From positions 1 to 6,618 of the forward strand of contig JBPCWO010000066.1 in the NCBI GenBank assembly GCA_051009475.1: DNA of 6,618 nucleotides. Direction: 5' to 3'. This document shows, piece after piece, positions 5,381 to 6,618 of this stretch (position 1 is its first letter; each line of letters begins with the position of its first letter). This stretch comes from CAXMNX01 sp051009475. GTDB taxonomy: Bacteria; Pseudomonadota; Alphaproteobacteria; Rhodobacterales; Rhodobacteraceae. The notes beneath the pieces are model-generated. The model was not told the DNA's origin. It searched no databases and worked only from the letters and a program-made list of their open reading frames with translations. A program made the position numbers and the translations under genes.

Positions 5381-6357
5381 GTGGCTCTGCCGCGATACGT
5401 GATGCGCTGGCGACAAACACAGCAGGGCTGCAAGCCCTTTCCGACGCTTTGCCGGAGATGCAGAGTGAGGTTTCAAAAGCCCTTGATATAATAGAAGCAA
5501 TTAAGGGGCGCCTGATCGTTACCGGCTTGGGAAAATCCGGTCACATAGCGCACAAACTGGCCGCGACGTTTTCCTCAACCGGCACACCAGCCTATTATCT
5601 CCACCCCACTGAAGCCTCTCACGGCGACCTTGGTATGATTCATACCGATGATGCCATTCTTGCGCTCAGTTGGTCAGGTGAAACCCGCGAGCTGTACGAT
5701 GTGTTGAGCTATGCCAAGCGCCACGGCGTTCCGTTGATTGCGATTACCAGTGTCGCAGACAGCACTCTGGCGCAGCCTGCAGATGTGGCGCTGGTCCTTC
5801 CTGCGGTGCGCGAGGCTTGTCCGCACAATCTAGCTCCTACAACATCGTCTCTCATTCAATTAGCGATCGGAGATGCGCTGGCTATCGCTCTTTTACAGCG
5901 CAAAGGATTCACACAGGCCAGCTTTCATGGGCTACATCCCGGTGGCTCTCTTGGCGCGGCGCTTAAGCGCGTCGACGAGATTATGCACAGGCACGAACAG
6001 CTGCCGCTGGTGGCAAGCGACTCGCCCGTAATCGTTGCCATTTCGTCGCTCAGCGAGAAGGGTTTCGGAATAGTCGGCGTCACGGAAAACGGTTCACTGC
6101 GCGGGGTCATCACCGACGGTGATATTCGTCGTTATCTTGAGCGAAACGCCGATGCCACGATGCAGGCTGCCCTGCATAACACCAGTGCCGGCAGCATCAT
6201 GACATCAAATTCTGTGACGCTCCCCCCGAACATGATTGCTGGTGAAGCTCTTTCAGTTTTGCGGCAAAAGCGCATTTCGGCTGCCTTCGTTACCAAAGAC
6301 GACCAACCCGTTGGGTTGATCACGATGCTCAGGTTGCTCAATCGCGGGACGACGTAG
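5377..6357 (+). CDS. kdsD: D-arabinose-5-phosphate isomerase (KdsD/KpsF, SIS plus two CBS domains)
   Basis: It interconverts D-ribulose-5-phosphate and D-arabinose-5-phosphate, the first committed substrate for Kdo. The 326 residues comprise an SIS domain (about 30-190) and two CBS domains (about 203-262 and 272-324). GLGKSGHIAHKLAATFSSTG (50-69), HPTEASHGDLGM, SWSGETRE (98-105), REACPHNLAPTTSS (145-158), GDALA and LHPGGSLG (186-193) are typical. Lys53, Glu105, Glu146 and His187 correspond to the catalytic Lys59, Glu111, Glu152 and His193 of E. coli KdsD at a constant offset of six, so the active site looks complete. The ATG overlaps the kdsA stop (ATGA), with AAAGAGG 7 bases upstream. KdsD, KpsF and GutQ are close paralogues; kdsD is the symbol for the reaction, and kpsF would fit equally if the locus makes a capsule. 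Confidence 0.94.
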   Translation: MSGSAAIRDALATNTAGLQALSDALPEMQSEVSKALDIIEAIKGRLIVTGLGKSGHIAHKLAATFSSTGTPAYYLHPTEASHGDLGMIHTDDAILALSWSGETRELYDVLSYAKRHGVPLIAITSVADSTLAQPADVALVLPAVREACPHNLAPTTSSLIQLAIGDALAIALLQRKGFTQASFHGLHPGGSLGAALKRVDEIMHRHEQLPLVASDSPVIVAISSLSEKGFGIVGVTENGSLRGVITDGDIRRYLERNADATMQAALHNTSAGSIMTSNSVTLPPNMIAGEALSVLRQKRISAAFVTKDDQPVGLITMLRLLNRGTT

Positions 6358-6360
6358 CGC

Positions 6361-6618
6361 ATGTCGCCATTGCTTCGAGTTTACATCGCGTTTTCGCAAA
6401 TCTCGGGGCCTATTTGGCGACTTGTGCTCCGGTCGAGACTGAAAAAAGGCAAAGAAATTCCCGAGCGCCTGCCGGAGAAATACGGGCATTACTCGCACGC
6501 GAGGCCCGCGGGACAAGTCCTTTGGTTCCACGCGCTATCAGTCGGTGAAAGCCTGGCATTGGTTCCGCTCATCGAACGCGCACTTGCCGAGCTTCCGAAG
6601 GTTCACGTTGTACTGACC
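6361..6618 (+). CDS. waaA: Kdo transferase, N-terminal part (cut by the window edge)
   Basis: The first 86 residues match the N-terminus of WaaA/KdtA: a short hydrophobic lead, a basic RLKKGKEIPERLPEKYG stretch (27-43), and LWFHALSVGESLALVPLIE (56-74). The SVGE motif carries the glutamate identified as catalytic base in Aquifex WaaA. The enzyme moves Kdo from CMP-Kdo onto lipid A precursor at the cytoplasmic face of the inner membrane, which fits the upstream genes. The ATG begins 3 bases after the kdsD stop; the ribosome binding site is weak, so translation may depend on re-initiation after kdsD. The glycosyltransferase C-terminal half lies outside, so the number of Kdo residues added cannot be judged. 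Confidence 0.9.
   Translation, partial: MSPLLRVYIAFSQISGPIWRLVLRSRLKKGKEIPERLPEKYGHYSHARPAGQVLWFHALSVGESLALVPLIERALAELPKVHVVLT

Overview
The window looks like a surface-polysaccharide locus of a Gram-negative bacterium, most likely an alphaproteobacterium. The reasons are a compact run of Kdo (3-deoxy-D-manno-octulosonate) genes ending in the Kdo transferase waaA, a divergent KdsB of a type I associate with alphaproteobacteria, moderate GC, and several TTG or GTG starts. The taxonomic call is inference; the Gram-negative call is firm because of the Kdo genes.

Left part (1-2900, minus strand). Read leftwards from about 2900 there are four items. First is a broken C-terminal remnant of a WbqC-family gene. 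Next is a family-2 glycosyltransferase with two C-terminal membrane segments (ArnC/GtrB-like, GTG start at 2622). Its stop overlaps, as ATGA, the start of a PurN/ArnA-type formyltransferase. After a gap of about 260 bases comes a second, intact WbqC-family gene with a TTG start at 668 and its own candidate promoter; it runs off the left edge just short of its expected end. The glycosyltransferase plus formyltransferase pair resembles the ArnC/ArnA logic of formylated sugar transfer to a polyprenyl carrier, but no sugar-nucleotide aminotransferase is visible to prove the substrate.

Middle (2956-3761, plus strand). A divergently transcribed class I SAM methyltransferase starts next to the broken WbqC remnant. 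It is followed by a non-coding stretch of 185 bases that holds two inverted repeats and the ribosome binding site of kdsB.

Right part (3762-6618, plus strand). kdsB, kdsA and kdsD/kpsF are joined by two ATGA overlaps, and waaA follows after 3 bases and is cut by the right edge. Together these make arabinose-5-phosphate (KdsD), Kdo-8-phosphate (KdsA) and CMP-Kdo (KdsB), and then transfer Kdo (WaaA). The Kdo-8-phosphate phosphatase KdsC is absent from the window. KdsB departs from the classical family at one residue beside the metal-binding aspartate and at the position of the second metal-binding aspartate.

Most interesting points: the hidden intact WbqC gene and the decayed WbqC fragment that bracket the glycosyltransferase-formyltransferase pair, and the unusual KdsB active site. 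No CRISPR, RNA gene, insertion sequence or phage feature was seen.
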